Assembly (NCBI GenBank): GCA_951640195.1
Contig: OX621172.1
Span: forward strand, 1,488,001-1,552,000
DNA length: 64,000 bases
Reading direction: 5' to 3'
Source of the DNA: Porpolomopsis calyptriformis
Lineage: Eukaryota > Basidiomycota > Agaricomycetes > Agaricales > Hygrophoraceae
Part shown: piece by piece, positions 22,201 through 32,609 of the stretch
Numbering within the stretch: position 1 is the stretch's first letter
Layout: each line of letters begins with the position of its first letter
Translations under genes and position numbers: made by a program
Notes under the pieces: model-generated
Told to the model about the DNA's origin: nothing
Seen by the model: only the letters and a program-made list of their open reading frames with translations
Database searches by the model: none

Positions 22201-22657
22201 AGGGTGGATAGGAAGGGAAGGGTGGGAATAGTTTTTGCGGGATGTAAATAAAACAATAATATATGATTTCTCACATTTGTTATTATGTGGAGAGCTGTAT
22301 ACTGGATGTCCGACATATCAACAGGGCTGCTCAATGGTGTTCAAGGCAAGGTCAATTCAAGGTCAGGCATAACCTCAATATAATGGGGTCTTGGATAAGA
22401 CTAATTTGATTTGAGACCTAACATTTAAAAAACCCTTGGATTGTCTCAAAATAACCCCACTGCCAGATTTAGTAATCCGGCGTGTGAAACCTTGTCACAA
22501 GACTGGAAAAAAGTGAGCATGTACATATCTGGGGTAGTTAGATACCAGCTATCCCTGGTTGGTGTGAGAGTAGAATTGAGTCACGTGATTTTGTTGACTG
22601 CTTTTACATGTGATTGTATGTGACATGTCACTATTTTCTTTTTGAACAACGACCTCA
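22201..22657. promoter_or_regulatory. Intergenic region with TCACGTGA element
   Basis: There is no gene here. TCACGTGATT at 22581-22590 matches the element upstream of the related gene at 12622. A stretch near 22384-22460 has GGGGT at one end and ACCCC at the other with partly complementary AGACTAATTTGA / TTGTCTCAAAAT parts, a possible weak hairpin. The first 100 bases are G-rich downstream sequence of the gene ending at 22200. Confidence 0.4.
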
Positions 22658-24000
22658 ATGATGTCCAATGACAATGAGCTGACAGACTTCAAGAGTCTGG
22701 TTATCGAACTTCAAGACATGTTGGTCCTCCATCCTGAGGGGCCAGAAAGCTTCGGGTATGATACCTGGGTGCTAGAGAATGCGGATCGTGCAGTAAGTCT
22801 TTTATTTGATATGTCTTGACACTGGACTGATCAGTCTGTGCAGACAAAATTTTTAGTGAGACTTCCGGACATGATAGAGGGTGGGGAGGAGATTCCCCAA
22901 GTAGTGGAGGATCTTGTGGAGGAGATAAGTGAGGCATACGAGAAGCATGGGGAGGAGTGGAAGGTGGAAAGGAAGGTGATGGAGGAGAAGGAGAGGGCGA
23001 TAGAGGAGGAGGTGCGGGCCAAGGCAATCACAGAGGAGAGGTGGGAGGCTGAGGAGATAGCAGAGAAGATGACGGAAAGGACAGAGGAGGAGAGGAGGAT
23101 CGAGGAAAAGGAGAAGGAGAAGCGGGAGCGGGTTGAACGAGCGAGGGCCCACTGGGAGAAGATGCTGGGGGCCAGATCGAAGGCATCGGAAGAGCCTTCA
23201 GTCATAATGACAGAGAGGGGGGGAACAGTGACGGAGACATCAGAGCGTGTCGGAAACAGTGAGGGTGAGGTTGGGCTGGGGGAGGAAATGTTAAGGAAGG
23301 GCGGACAGGTCAAATCCATCATGCAGGTAAGTGTGGTTTTTATTTTCATTAGCATGTATGATCTAATGTGCATGTCTTAGTGTTATGAGCTGGCATGCAA
23401 CCATTGCACTAAGTGGCTGGTCCTGTGCATCAAATATCTGGGAGGTGGGGTGTGTGGTCCATGTGCACAGAACCATGCGTCCTGTTCCAAGTCCAGCAGG
23501 TCAAAGTGGAAGGTGAGCGTGGAGGTGAAGCCGAGGCAGAAGCAGCCTCTGAAAGCAGTTCCGAGGCCAGTTCCGAGACTGGTAAGGCGAGTCCAAGGAT
23601 CCAGGGAGACGAAGGGAAACATGAGGGAGGTGACAGTGGTGGATTCGGAGGGTGAGGAAGACCGGAGTAGAGACAAGGGCGAGAGCGAGGAGGAGATGGA
23701 CACCCAGGTCTGGAAGAGGGCGCGGCAGGCAAGTGTGGACAGCGGGATGGTGCAGGAAGGGCACCAGAGGCTCTCGGAGCTTTGGGAGATTGGGGGAAAG
23801 ATGGAGAAGGCAGTAGAGGATTTGGCAGTGGGGTTGGAGGAGAAGTGGAATGTGGTCTGAAAGGCTATTATGAGGGAAGCCGAGGTGTTGGAGGGTTGGA
23901 GGAGAGCATGGGCTGAGATGGACAAGCAGATGGACAGGTTAATGGCTTGGATGGAAAAGGGGTCAGAAAAGAAGGGGAATGGAAAGAAATGGGGTATGTA
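22658..24000 (+). pseudogene. Coiled-coil, Cys-rich gene of unknown function (copy 2)
   Basis: Start ATG 22658 (MMSNDNELTDFKSLV). Exon 1 ends at 22795 with GTAAGT; the intron most likely ends at 22843 (48 bp) or at 22834. Exon 2 (to 23326) begins TKFLVRLPDMIEGGEEIP and becomes a strongly charged coiled coil (VMEEKERAIEEEVRAKAIT, then KEKEKRERVERARAHWEK). A 54-bp intron (23327-23380) follows. Exon 3 opens with a Cys-rich motif, C-x4-C-x2-C-x6-C, then C-x2-C-x6-C (CGPCAQNHASC), that could bind zinc, then Lys/Arg- and Asp/Glu-rich parts. A TGA at 23858-23860 interrupts an otherwise continuing frame that ends TAA near 24000 (GNGKKWGM). If that TGA is a decayed CGA the protein was about 410 residues. 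Same architecture and promoter motif as 10969-12622. Confidence 0.55.
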
Positions 24001-24079
24001 ATAGTCCTGTTTTTAGAATAGAAGAATAGTGAAGGAGTTTAGATGAAAATGAGCAAGAGGGTGTGTGCTAAGTGAAACT

Positions 24080-27000
24080 AAGTGGAGATAAGTCCTGGAA
24101 TGTGTCAGTCAGTTTCTGAGGATGAATTGGAGTCATCTGAGATGTGTCCGTCTAGCAGGGAGTTATTCTGTGAGATGATCTGTGTGATCAGGAGTGATGC
24201 ATGCGAGTGGGGAAAGTATGGGAGAATGCGGAAGGCAGCAATCAGAAGTTTGGAAACTGCTCTGTCAAGTTCCGAAATGATGTAGGCGCCACGGGAGGTT
24301 CATCTGATGATGAGTATGGGTCCTAGATATTGCGGCTTCGATTTTTGGTTGAGTTCCAGTTCAGTTGAAGAGTTGCAGATAAGGATGAGCACTCTGGGTT
24401 TAAAGTTGTAGTCCCAGATCTGCTTTCTGTGGCATTTCTCGAAGTCCCAAATTGATTTGAATCATGAATCCAGTAATTGTTACTTGATCTGGGCTAGGTC
24501 CTCCTCCCATTTCTGAAGCTGACAGGCTCAGGTAGCTAGTAGGTTGGCTGGGGAGATCGGAGCATCCATCAGTGGGACTAGGAAGGTAGCTTGGGTGAGA
24601 TTGAAGGGAAAGAGAGGATCAGTTCCGTGGACTATCTGGTAAGGGGAGAATCTGGTGGATCTTTGAATAGATACTCATTCTGCCTATAGGATGGAGTGAT
24701 GTACATTGTACCATTTGGATTCAATACCATCGGCAGCTTTCATGAGTGCTTCCTGAACAGATCTATGAGGTCTCTCGATGAGTCTGTTGGCTCGGGAGTT
24801 GTATGGGGAGATTTGGATGTGGTTGCTTCCATACTGTGCGGCGAGGTACTCAAGTGCTTTGATGAATGGGGCTCTATTGTCTGTGATGATCTCTTCAAGA
24901 GCACCCTATCAACATAGAAGTTCTTTGAAAATGAAGGATCCGATAGCCCTAGCTGATTCCGTTCTCAGCAGGCGCCATTCCGGATAAGCAGAGAGGGAAC
25001 AGTGGGCATGCAGAAGGAGTTTGTAGCCGTTGGACTTGGGTAGGAACATGGTGTCAATGTAGGCATGTTGGAATAGGTGAGCAGGTGTTGGAACCATCGG
25101 AGGGATGAAGATCCATTTGGTTTGGTGGATCTGACATTGATGACAGGTTCGGATGAACCTTTGTATGTCATGATCAATGTAGGGCCACCAGAAATGGTCA
25201 AGCAATTGGTTTTGGGTGATAAAGGGGCCTTTATGGCCTAGTCTGTCATGAGCCTGTTGGATGATATCCAGTCTGTGAGGTTCCGGGATGATGAGCTGGT
25301 GTCTTCCATTGGGTCATTTGCGCCAGAGACAGTTGTTGAATACAAAGAAGTTGGAGGCAGTGCATAGGAGTCATTTATATTGTTCGTCCAAGGTGTCAGG
25401 TGGGCGTCTTCGGGTGATAAGAAAGTCATGAATGGTCCGAAGGTATGCATCTCATGAAAGGGCTTTTTCTGATTGAGGAATGGGTAGTGGGCTGTCTGTA
25501 GCAGTGAGGACAGAGAAGGTGGGAGGTTCTGAGAGGTTGTTTAGTGAAGATAGGTAAGGTGATGCAATGTGTGAATGGTTCAGGATGATTTTGAGTCAAT
25601 TCCAGTTGATGAGCTCTACCGCAAAGGCATAGGATCAGTCAATTCATTCCTCATGATCATCATTGGAGGGATCGTCTTTGGGAGTGGGAGGTCTTCAGGA
25701 TAGTCCATCAGGACCGGAGTGTAGATAGGCAGGAATGTGGACAAGGTCGAAGTCGAATAGGAGGATTCCGGCTATCCATTGGTTGATGGCTGCATTGGGC
25801 TGAATGTCCAGATTATTGAGCATGCCTTTAATGTATTTGGCATCGACTTCTACCGTGAATGTCGGAAGACTAATGAGCCATATTCGATATGCCTGGAGGG
25901 CGCGGAATAGTCTATATAGTTTGAGCTTGGCTTGTGAGTATCGGGACTCACGTTTGTTCCAGGTAATTGATCCAAATCAGGATAGGTAGCGCTTGCCATC
26001 CTCTCCCTGTTGTTGCAATATGAATCTGGCGGCATACACGGATGAGTCAACAGCTAAAATGACAGGTCATCCAGAGTAGTAATTGATTAGTTTGAGAGCA
26101 GTGGAGTTGATGATGGCGTTCTTAAGGGTTTCCATGGATCGGATTTCTTCTTCTTCGAAGTGGAAGGGGACGTCCTTTTTGGTGAGATTTACGAAGGGCC
26201 GGGTGTGATGTGCAAAGTCTTTGATGAAGATTCAGAGGACTCCGCAGGTCCCTAAGAAGGATCAGACATGGGTAAGCTCTTGGCAGATGGGCCAGTCTCG
26301 GATCTTCTATACTTGGGATTCATCTGGAATTCGTCCCTTATAACAGCATATGTGTCCAATGACTACAACGGTGGGGGCACACACTGTGGTCTTCTTTCTG
26401 TTGAAGGTTCCACTGAGGATTTTCATCCAGTGAAGGACTTGGTTGAGGTTGTTGAGATGTTCCCATATGAACCTCCAGATATGCAGGTTTTGCAGAATAG
26501 TCTCGAAGAGTCCTCCCGGGAGTTTGTAACAGGTTTCTGGGCCTTTAACAGGTACATCATCTATGAAGGGGCTCACAATATGAGGGATTTCTGCTTGGAG
26601 GATGTGGGTGACATCTCCGTGCATAATTTGTGTTGAGTTGGTATATCCCATAGGAATAGAAGTTAGATGTTTAGCTCCGAGTGGTGTTTGAAAGGTGGTG
26701 AGGTCTCGGGATCAGAGGTCAAGGTTGCATTGGTCAAAGGATATGAATAGGTCGAGGGACCTGTAGTAGGCTCTTCCGGCGAAGGATTCTGTGAATTGTT
26801 CTATCAGCAGAGGGACTGTAGAGTCACAGATTGATACTTTGTTAAGGGGTTTGAGATTGTGGATGAGTTGGAGAGATTTCCCATCTTTCTTGAGCATGTA
26901 GAACCATCAGGAATGATAGGATGGGTTAGACTCTTTGTACATGCCAGCGGAAATCTTTTCACAGATGACTTTGAGGACTGTGTCAAAGATTCCAGGTGGG

Positions 27001-28902
27001 ATTGGAATGTTTTTAAGAACCCAAGGGACATGTTCTATAGTGGGGAGGAGGATTGGGTCGAAGAATTCTTCTAGAAAATGACCTTTCTCAGTCTCCTCCC
27101 AGGGGAATGCTTGTTCCTGGGTTTTGATTATGTGGTGGGCAAGGGTTTCTTCTTTGGGCCATAGGAATCTGTCAGGATTGACGTTGTGTTTATCTTTCCA
27201 TTCTTGGGTGTAAACGGAGCCTGGTGTAAATAGTGGTGGATAGAAGGGAAATGTTGGAAGGTTAGCCAATGGATCAGGGTATTGACATTGGACAATGCGG
27301 AATTCTTCAGGTAGTGTTCCCTTGATAGGCAGGATATGGTCCGCCACTTTCTTATATTTCTTTCTGGCATAGGTGGCATGAGTGTAATCATATTCATTGA
27401 TATCTGTGACATAATCAGCTAAGGAGGATTCGTGTACAGATACGGGAGTGAGAAGGGAGTCTGGGATGTCAGAGAGAGGGATGTCGAAGGTTGCTCCCTG
27501 TCCGCAGGGGTGATCGTCGTTTAGGTCATTCTGGGATCATTCCAATATGCAGGAGTGGATGATGTTGTTCGGGGGAGTCAGGGAAGCAGAGGTTGTGTGT
27601 GGGGAAACAGATACATTGTTGGGTGTGGACGGTGTGGGTGGAATCAAAGCTTGGTGGGAGATAGAACCCGAGAGTACAGATGGCAAGGGTGTGGAAACCG
27701 GAACAGGGGTTTGGGTATAATCCGTGCTCTCAACATTTAAAAACCTGTGGGGATGAGTTTCTTGTTGGGCTTCTGGGCTCATGGTCATGTGGACACTTTA
27801 ATCCTCTTTCCGGTGTTCGGATCTGTGATGTTGATGTGTTGTGAGCTGTCCAGCTTGATCCTGCTGTCTAGGTTCATGAGGAGATCAAAAGGCTGTCTGA
27901 GAATCATGTTGCAAGGTAGTTTCTCCACTACCTGCACCTGCATGTAGAAGGTACAGGGTCCGATGATGACTGGGAGGTTTTTAAGAACTCCTAGAGTGGG
28001 GGTAATGGTGGAGTGTGATGACTCCATGTGCATGATAAGATCAGATCAGATCGGATTAGGATACCAAGTCATTCCCAGACATCTTTCTGGATGACGGTTA
28101 TCATGCTTCTGGTGTCAAGGAGTGCTTCCTCTTTCTGTCTTCCGTCTAGGAGGATGTTGATTACCCAGATGGCAGAGGCATCATTGGCTACAATAGTGTC
28201 TTCGTTGGGTGAGTTTGGCGTGGTGTAGAAGCTAGAAACAGGGTCGTCTGAGTCATCCGATAGGTTGATAGGGATACATTTGCTGGTGGTGTGATCTTTG
28301 ATTCTTTTCTGGATGTCTGAATGTGATACCAGGAGGTGTCCAACCATGGTGGTGACAGTGGCTCCGAGGACATTGTTGTATAGTTGGTCCATCAAGACTG
28401 GATCTTCTCCAGGGGAGTGGAACCAGAATTGGGGTTCTTTGGGTTGTGGGGTTGGGATGGACTTGATCAGGTTGTGTATGTTAGAAGGCAGGATTTCAAC
28501 AATGGGTTTTGATGTTGGTCTGGTTTTGGGAGGAGGGGGTTTCCGGTTCTTGTTCCATTCTGCCTTCTTGGTGATCTCATTTCTGAGCATAGTATGGAGG
28601 ACCGTGAGTGTGTTGTCATCTTCGGATGAAGACAGGATATCTTCCAGGAAGAAGCGCAGTGGGGAAGTGGGTGTATCATATGTAGAATGTAGATCCGAGG
28701 AGGGAATCATCTCAATGATGGCAGCAGTGACAATGGGGGCTAGTGAGGTGAGGTTTCTGGGATTGGCACTGTGCCAATTGTTGAATTTCTCTGAGAGAGT
28801 ATTGCCAGTGATGTCCTGAGGGAGGTAGTTGCCATTTGGGAGAACCATTTGTCTTCGATCATTCCGGATGCACTTCCCAGCTCTTATAAACTCCTCAGCC
28901 AT
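24080..28902 (-). pseudogene. Element F pol: protease, RT, RNase H, integrase
   Basis: Read on the minus strand: protease with LLDTRSMIT (28110) and MILRQPFDLL (27900); RT entry PWVLKNIPIPPGIFD (27010); RT palm with HNLKPLNKVSI, FQTPLGAKHLTSIPMGYTNS and the catalytic box F-I-D-D near 26550, which is intact; RNase H (VILAVDSSVYAARFILQQ near 26040); integrase zinc part (RLGHKGPFITQNQL ... CHQCQIHQTK, 25230-25120) and core (AYIDTMFLPKSNGY, then EIITDNRAPFI, then PYNSRANRLIERPHRS near 24790); C-terminal AYIISELDRAVS near 24270. There is no chromodomain. Several stops occur. This is a useful template for reading the C copy. Confidence 0.8.
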
Positions 28903-29991
28903 AACACATGTCCGGATGCAACAATTCGGAGATCCACAAAAGATGCATGGGTTAGTCTGCTGTTGGGGGCAGGTTTCCGTCAGAGTCGGGTAATTCCGGG
29001 GTCAATTGGTTTGGTTTTTCATCATGGATTCTATCATTGTCATCATAGTGGTCATGAGGTTTGCCATGGTGATGATTCTATTTTAGGGGTTGTGTAGGAT
29101 GTGGTAGGGGTGATGGGTGGCAGTGAAGTGATTGGGGAAGTGCAACAAAGGAGGAACTGGGCAGCATTGTTAATGTCTTTCATAGGATATGGCTTGTCGG
29201 GATGATGATTTGGCATGGTGATAGATAGTCTGTGTTCAATCTAGCGCAGGGTAGATATTCTGAAGCCTTGGGCAAATAGTCTGTTGATGGTCCATTGATT
29301 GATCTGGTTGGTCTGTAACAGGTGGGATGAGATCTGGGTGAACTCTCAGAAGTACTTTCCTAGATCGCCTCGGGTGTACACCCCTTTAGAAGCAGTTTCC
29401 TGAGTAAATCGTTTGAGGTCTGCGACATTGTGCAGGGTGTCATTGGTGTTGCAACCAGGGTAGAGTGTTTGGATGTCATCTCTGAAGGAGTTCCATGTCC
29501 AGGGGTTGGCTGCTCCAGGGTGGAGCGTTTCCCAAAGGAGAGCAATATTGTTGTCTAGGAAATACAGAGTGTGAGTGATCCATTCCTCATTAGTAGGGTT
29601 CATCCCAAGGGTCGTGTACATCATGTTCATGTCGGAGAAGTATCGGTTGAGGTGTGTGGGGTTTCTGTTGAAGACAGGGGTGCTGGAAGAGTGTCAGAAT
29701 GGTATTCGAGCCAGGTTAGCCATGGCAGGGGTAGATATTGAGGTGGTGGAAATGGGTGTGGTGTTGGGGAGTGTGGTGAGAGGTGTTTTACTTGTAGGTG
29801 GAAGGTCTATGTTTCCTTCCGAAGGGGTGTTAAGAAGGGAAGCTGAGGTTGAGGGGTTGATAAGAGCTTCAATAATAAGCTTATCTGAGGAGTCAGAGGT
29901 GGGTGTAGATGTTGGGAGGATGGGTAAGGATTGTGAGGAGCAGTTGAGGCATGTGGAGCGGCGGAGTGGTAGAATACTGAAAAGCAGACAT
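28890..29991 (-). pseudogene. Element F gag with zinc knuckle
   Basis: From ATG 29991 (MSAFQYSTTP) a decayed frame leads to a gag core (EEWITHTLYFLDNNIALLW near 29560; NPWTWNSFRDDIQTLYPGC near 29490) and to CIFCGSPNCCIRTC near 28930, a C-x2-C-x4-H-x4-C knuckle in which Cys replaces the His. AEEFIRAGKC directly after it is typical of this gag lineage. Stops are TAA, TGA and TAG. It would form the element's RNA-packaging shell. Confidence 0.65.
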
Positions 29992-29992
29992 G

Positions 29993-30018
29993 TTAGAACC
30001 CCTCGCGGTGGGCTCTAA
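29993..30018. other. Perfect-ended hairpin next to the element F 5' LTR
   Basis: The 26-nt segment begins TTAGAACCC and ends GGGCTCTAA, so its arms pair (TTAGA with TCTAA, CCC with GGG) around a CTCGCGGT loop. It starts 3 nt inside from the LTR edge at 30022, where a primer-binding site belongs. No tRNA-type TGG start is visible. It may be a self-priming or packaging structure of this lineage; this is inferred from position only. Confidence 0.45.
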
Positions 30019-30021
30019 TTA

Positions 30022-30566
30022 TGTAGAAGGTGTGAGAGATCTTGAGGAAGATTCCTCTTGTTTGTCCAAGGGGTATCAGAACATGTAGGAACTAATTCAG
30101 TAATCAGATGATGATGGACAGGGGTTTCAAGCTTATGAAGGCTTGATATATTGTGTAGGAAGGGAAAGTATGTATTGGGGAAGGTGTGTCTGTCTTATTT
30201 AGTGATTATCTACTTGATATATATAGAGGAGGTGAATAAAGGAACTTTCTTTGTAGGTATGTGTACAAAGGATAGTTCCTTTGTGAGAGTATGTGAGTGG
30301 GAATTAGGTAGATAGATGAAAGGAAGATAGGATAAGGTAGATAAGATAAGGAAAACAAACAAAAGAGACTTTCCAATCGGTTGGAGGTGTTTCCGAAGGA
30401 GTTCGTGTTTTCAGAAGTCTTCTGGTTAGAGGTGGACATTTTCGGAATGTTTATCAGAAAGTTGGAAGGGTTGGGTCTTTGGGATATGTGTATACAGATT
30501 TGGTGAGGTTGAGCTTGTGTGTGATAGAAAGGTTTTCCATTGGTAGGGAGTATGGATCTCCTACAG
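30022..30566 (-). repeat. Family E LTR, copy 2 (5' LTR of element F)
   Basis: This 545-bp LTR, read on the minus strand from TGTAGGAG to CTTCTACA, adjoins element F gag on its left. It matches the solo copy at 14414-14957. It retains more CG than that copy, so it is the less decayed or younger of the two. Confidence 0.88.
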
Positions 30567-30698
30567 TGGGGCTCTGATGACATTGTTGGGACCAGCTATC
30601 AGCTGATCCCCATCATCTTCCACTATTGCCAGTGGTCTTGGTTTTTCAGGGTGGGGGCTCGTTCTTACGCTTGTGGGTGCGTTGTCTTTATTCGACAT
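30567..30698 (-). pseudogene. Start of a possible post-pol ORF of element G, cut by the E LTR
   Basis: ATG 30698 opens 44 codons without a stop (MSNKDNAPTSVRTSPHPEK, then PLAIVEDDGDQLIAGPNNVI) up to the family E LTR edge at 30566. It lies 245 bp past the G pol stop at 30943. The Pro/Ser-rich start and its place downstream of pol resemble the third ORFs of elements A and B. It could equally be a gag start of another element; no second copy in the window decides this. Confidence 0.35.
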
Positions 30699-30942
30699 TG
30701 TTATATATAGTAGAAAAATTTCTACCATTGTTGTTGTTTGTCATGCTTTTACACAAGTCATGCTTAGACTTGTGGCATCATTCTGGTGCCTCTAATTACC
30801 CCAATTGGGGTGAGTCCACCACCAGACCAGGTATGTCTGGTCCATTGATTGCCAATTAAGGCAATTATTAGTCGCGCTTGGTTTAGCATGCATATAAGGT
30901 GTGCTTGTCGGCACACCTCAAGGCTCTGAGTGTGGTCAGCAT

Positions 30943-31858
30943 TCAGTGCCTCTTAACTGGCCGTCTCGGCAGTTGATGAGGGGTATCTACACCCATTAGG
31001 GTTAGATACTTATCTAGAGCACTAAGCTCTTTACACGATGAGATAGGCTCCCATGTCGTGTCTCCAAGGTTCCAATGAACCTCCAGCTTGAGTTTTCAGT
31101 TATCCCACCTATGGCCGACTATTTCGTCAACTAACCATTCAGTTTGAAGTGGTTCACCAAAGTCATAAGCATTTACTAATGCTTGGTTAGGAAATAACAC
31201 ATGATTGTTTGGATAGTGTGGATGCAGCAAATTTATGTGAAAGCACAGATGAATCCGTCACTTCACGAGCTTGTCGGGGAGTTCCAACTCATAGTTGGAT
31301 TCATTAGGAAAGACCTGTATAACTTTGTATAGCCCAACAAACCTTGGCAGTAGTTTCCCTGCTCTACCTTGCAGTAGTTTAAGGTTCTTGGTTGATAAGT
31401 ATATGAAATTGTTTATGTTTATCAACAGTTCTTCCCTTCTACACTGATTAGCATAGTGTCTTTGAAATATGTGATGTGCAATGATCACATCATGAGTAGC
31501 TGCCAGATTCTGCAGTGCTTGTTAAGCAAATGCTTGGACACCTGGTGATGTCTCAGCAGTATATTCTACCTGCTTAATCATAGCAGGCATATAAGCTCCA
31601 TTCAGCTTGAAAGGGGCAAAGCCTGTAGCTTCACTAATACTTGCGTTAATTCCGAAATCAGTTATAGGGATCTTTGCGATCCAGTCTTGTTGATCCGAGC
31701 TTATAGTTGCTTGGAGGATTTGACCTATTGAACGATTAGCTCATTCAGTTGCACCATCTGTCTGTCAATGGAAAGATGTAGACATCAATAGTTTAGCTCC
31801 TAAGAGCCTATGAAGTTCGCTCCACCATTTGGAGGTAAATTTCGAGTCTCGGTCCAAG
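30943..31858 (-). pseudogene. Element G integrase C-terminal half with chromodomain
   Basis: From the B1 insertion edge the frame reads DRDSKFTSKWWSELHRLLGA (the second Asp region of the D-D-E core), then TDGATE, SIGQILQATISSDQQDW, FAPFKLNGAYMP, an RPAGKLLPRF-like segment (LLQGRAGKLLPRFVGLYKV, the GPF/Y region) and FHINLLHPHYPNN. The C-terminus EWLVDEIVGHRWDN ... LKLEVHWNLGDTTWEP is a chromodomain. The frame ends at TGA 30943-30945. Stops replace likely Arg and Gln codons. Confidence 0.75.
31854..31858 (+). repeat. Target-site duplication of B1, left copy (CCAAG)
   Basis: CCAAG precedes the B1 5' LTR and CTGAG follows its 3' LTR (38712-38716). They differ at two places, but both derive from CCGAG by single CpG changes (CG to CA on the left, CG to TG on the right). 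The interrupted integrase frame (I-V-S-D-R-D) also requires CCGAG, read CTCGG on the coding strand. Confidence 0.8.
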
Positions 31859-32270
31859 TGTCATGGATGTAATTTTTCATTCCTTCTCTATGTTAGTCAT
31901 TGTAGCTTAGTCAGACTTGTCTTATCTTTGCTTGGGATTCCCCACGATTACACTATGGGATTCCCTATAGCCTTACCTTTTTCATTTACCTTAGATAGGA
32001 TACATTTCATTTCCGACTACTTATGTTTCATCCCTTCACATGCTCCATCTCTTATCATGCTTATCTTTTACTTGACCGCATGTACTCCTTGTTGTAACAC
32101 TGACTCATCCGCAGTATATAGTCAGTATATAAACCCCTAGTTAGTTGTACTCAGACCTTAAGTCTGATTCCTCATTAGACACCCCAATAACTAGGACTTG
32201 AGACATCATCATCATCTTGGGATAGAACACTCCGAAGTAAAACTGTCTCGACAACAACCAGTTTATAACA
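31859..32270 (+). repeat. Element B1 5' LTR
   Basis: The 412-bp LTR runs from TGTCATGG to TTATAACA and matches 38300-38711 and, more distantly, the 389-bp LTRs of B2 and the 410-bp LTR of B3. TATATAAA is at 32126-32133. Confidence 0.95.
32126..32170 (+). promoter_or_regulatory. B1 LTR core promoter and predicted transcript start
   Basis: TATATAAA (32126-32133) is followed 34 bp after its first base by AAGTCTGATTC (32160-32170), which is exactly complementary to the sequence after the LTR at 32272-32282. It lies in a near-palindrome CAGACCTTAAGTCTG; B2 has CAGACTTTAAGTCTG. This is the predicted 5' end of the RNA. Confidence 0.75.
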
Positions 32271-32271
32271 A

Positions 32272-32282
32272 GAATCAGACTT
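32272..32282 (+). other. Self-complementary primer-binding site of B1
   Basis: GAATCAGACTT, one base after the LTR, is the exact 11-nt reverse complement of the predicted transcript start (32160-32170). The same 11-mer follows the LTR in B2 (47281-47271) and B3 (55206-55196). Tf1-type self-priming is the established mechanism for such an arrangement; it is inferred here. Confidence 0.8.
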
Positions 32283-32609
32283 CCTTCTTGCTCTCTCCCC
32301 TCTACTTGATCCACCCTTGCTTTCACACTGGATGATGATGAAGATCTCTATGATCCTCTTTCTCAATTGCTTTACTCACAAACCTAAATCTTCCCAGACC
32401 CAAATGAGGAAGCTAGTCAAGCTGCCCCTCTATCAGATACCTCACAAGTTCTAGGAAGAACCTGAAGCGAAACAACTTGATTACTCACTGCCCAGTCACA
32501 ATGCCCAGTCACTCCCCCTTTTATCAGATATCAACCCTTCCCATTCCAACAACCTACTCAACCTTCTTCACCCTTAACAACACCTTCACCTTCACTATCA
32601 CCAGATCCA

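Larger units (their letters stand above)
24010..30566 (-). mobile_element. Ty3/gypsy element F (family C lineage), minus strand
   Basis: The 5' LTR is at 30022-30566 (family E). Internal order on the minus strand is gag (about 29990-28900), protease, RT, RNase H, integrase (to about 24080). Its protein segments match family C at 1-10750 throughout. No 3' LTR is visible on the left; sequence becomes unrelated just before the Cys-rich gene ending at 24000, so the 3' end is truncated or unrecognised. It has numerous TGA and TAG stops. The right LTR edge lies inside what looks like the third ORF of element G. Confidence 0.8.

Noticed and set aside
22831..23925. Minus-strand open frames opposite the second Cys-rich gene
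   Set aside because: Ser/Pro-rich composition is what the reverse complement of Glu/Lys-rich coding gives; the plus strand has matching exons, splice sites and a start.
29993..30018. tRNA gene
   Set aside because: The sequence has a short stem and a T-arm-like word but no cloverleaf, A box or B box.
14414..30566. One 16-kb nested element with the two family E LTRs as its ends
   Set aside because: The two LTRs have the same orientation and flank F, but the outer flanks (CACAG, GTGGG) do not match and much unrelated sequence with host-type genes lies between. A solo LTR plus a truncated F is simpler.
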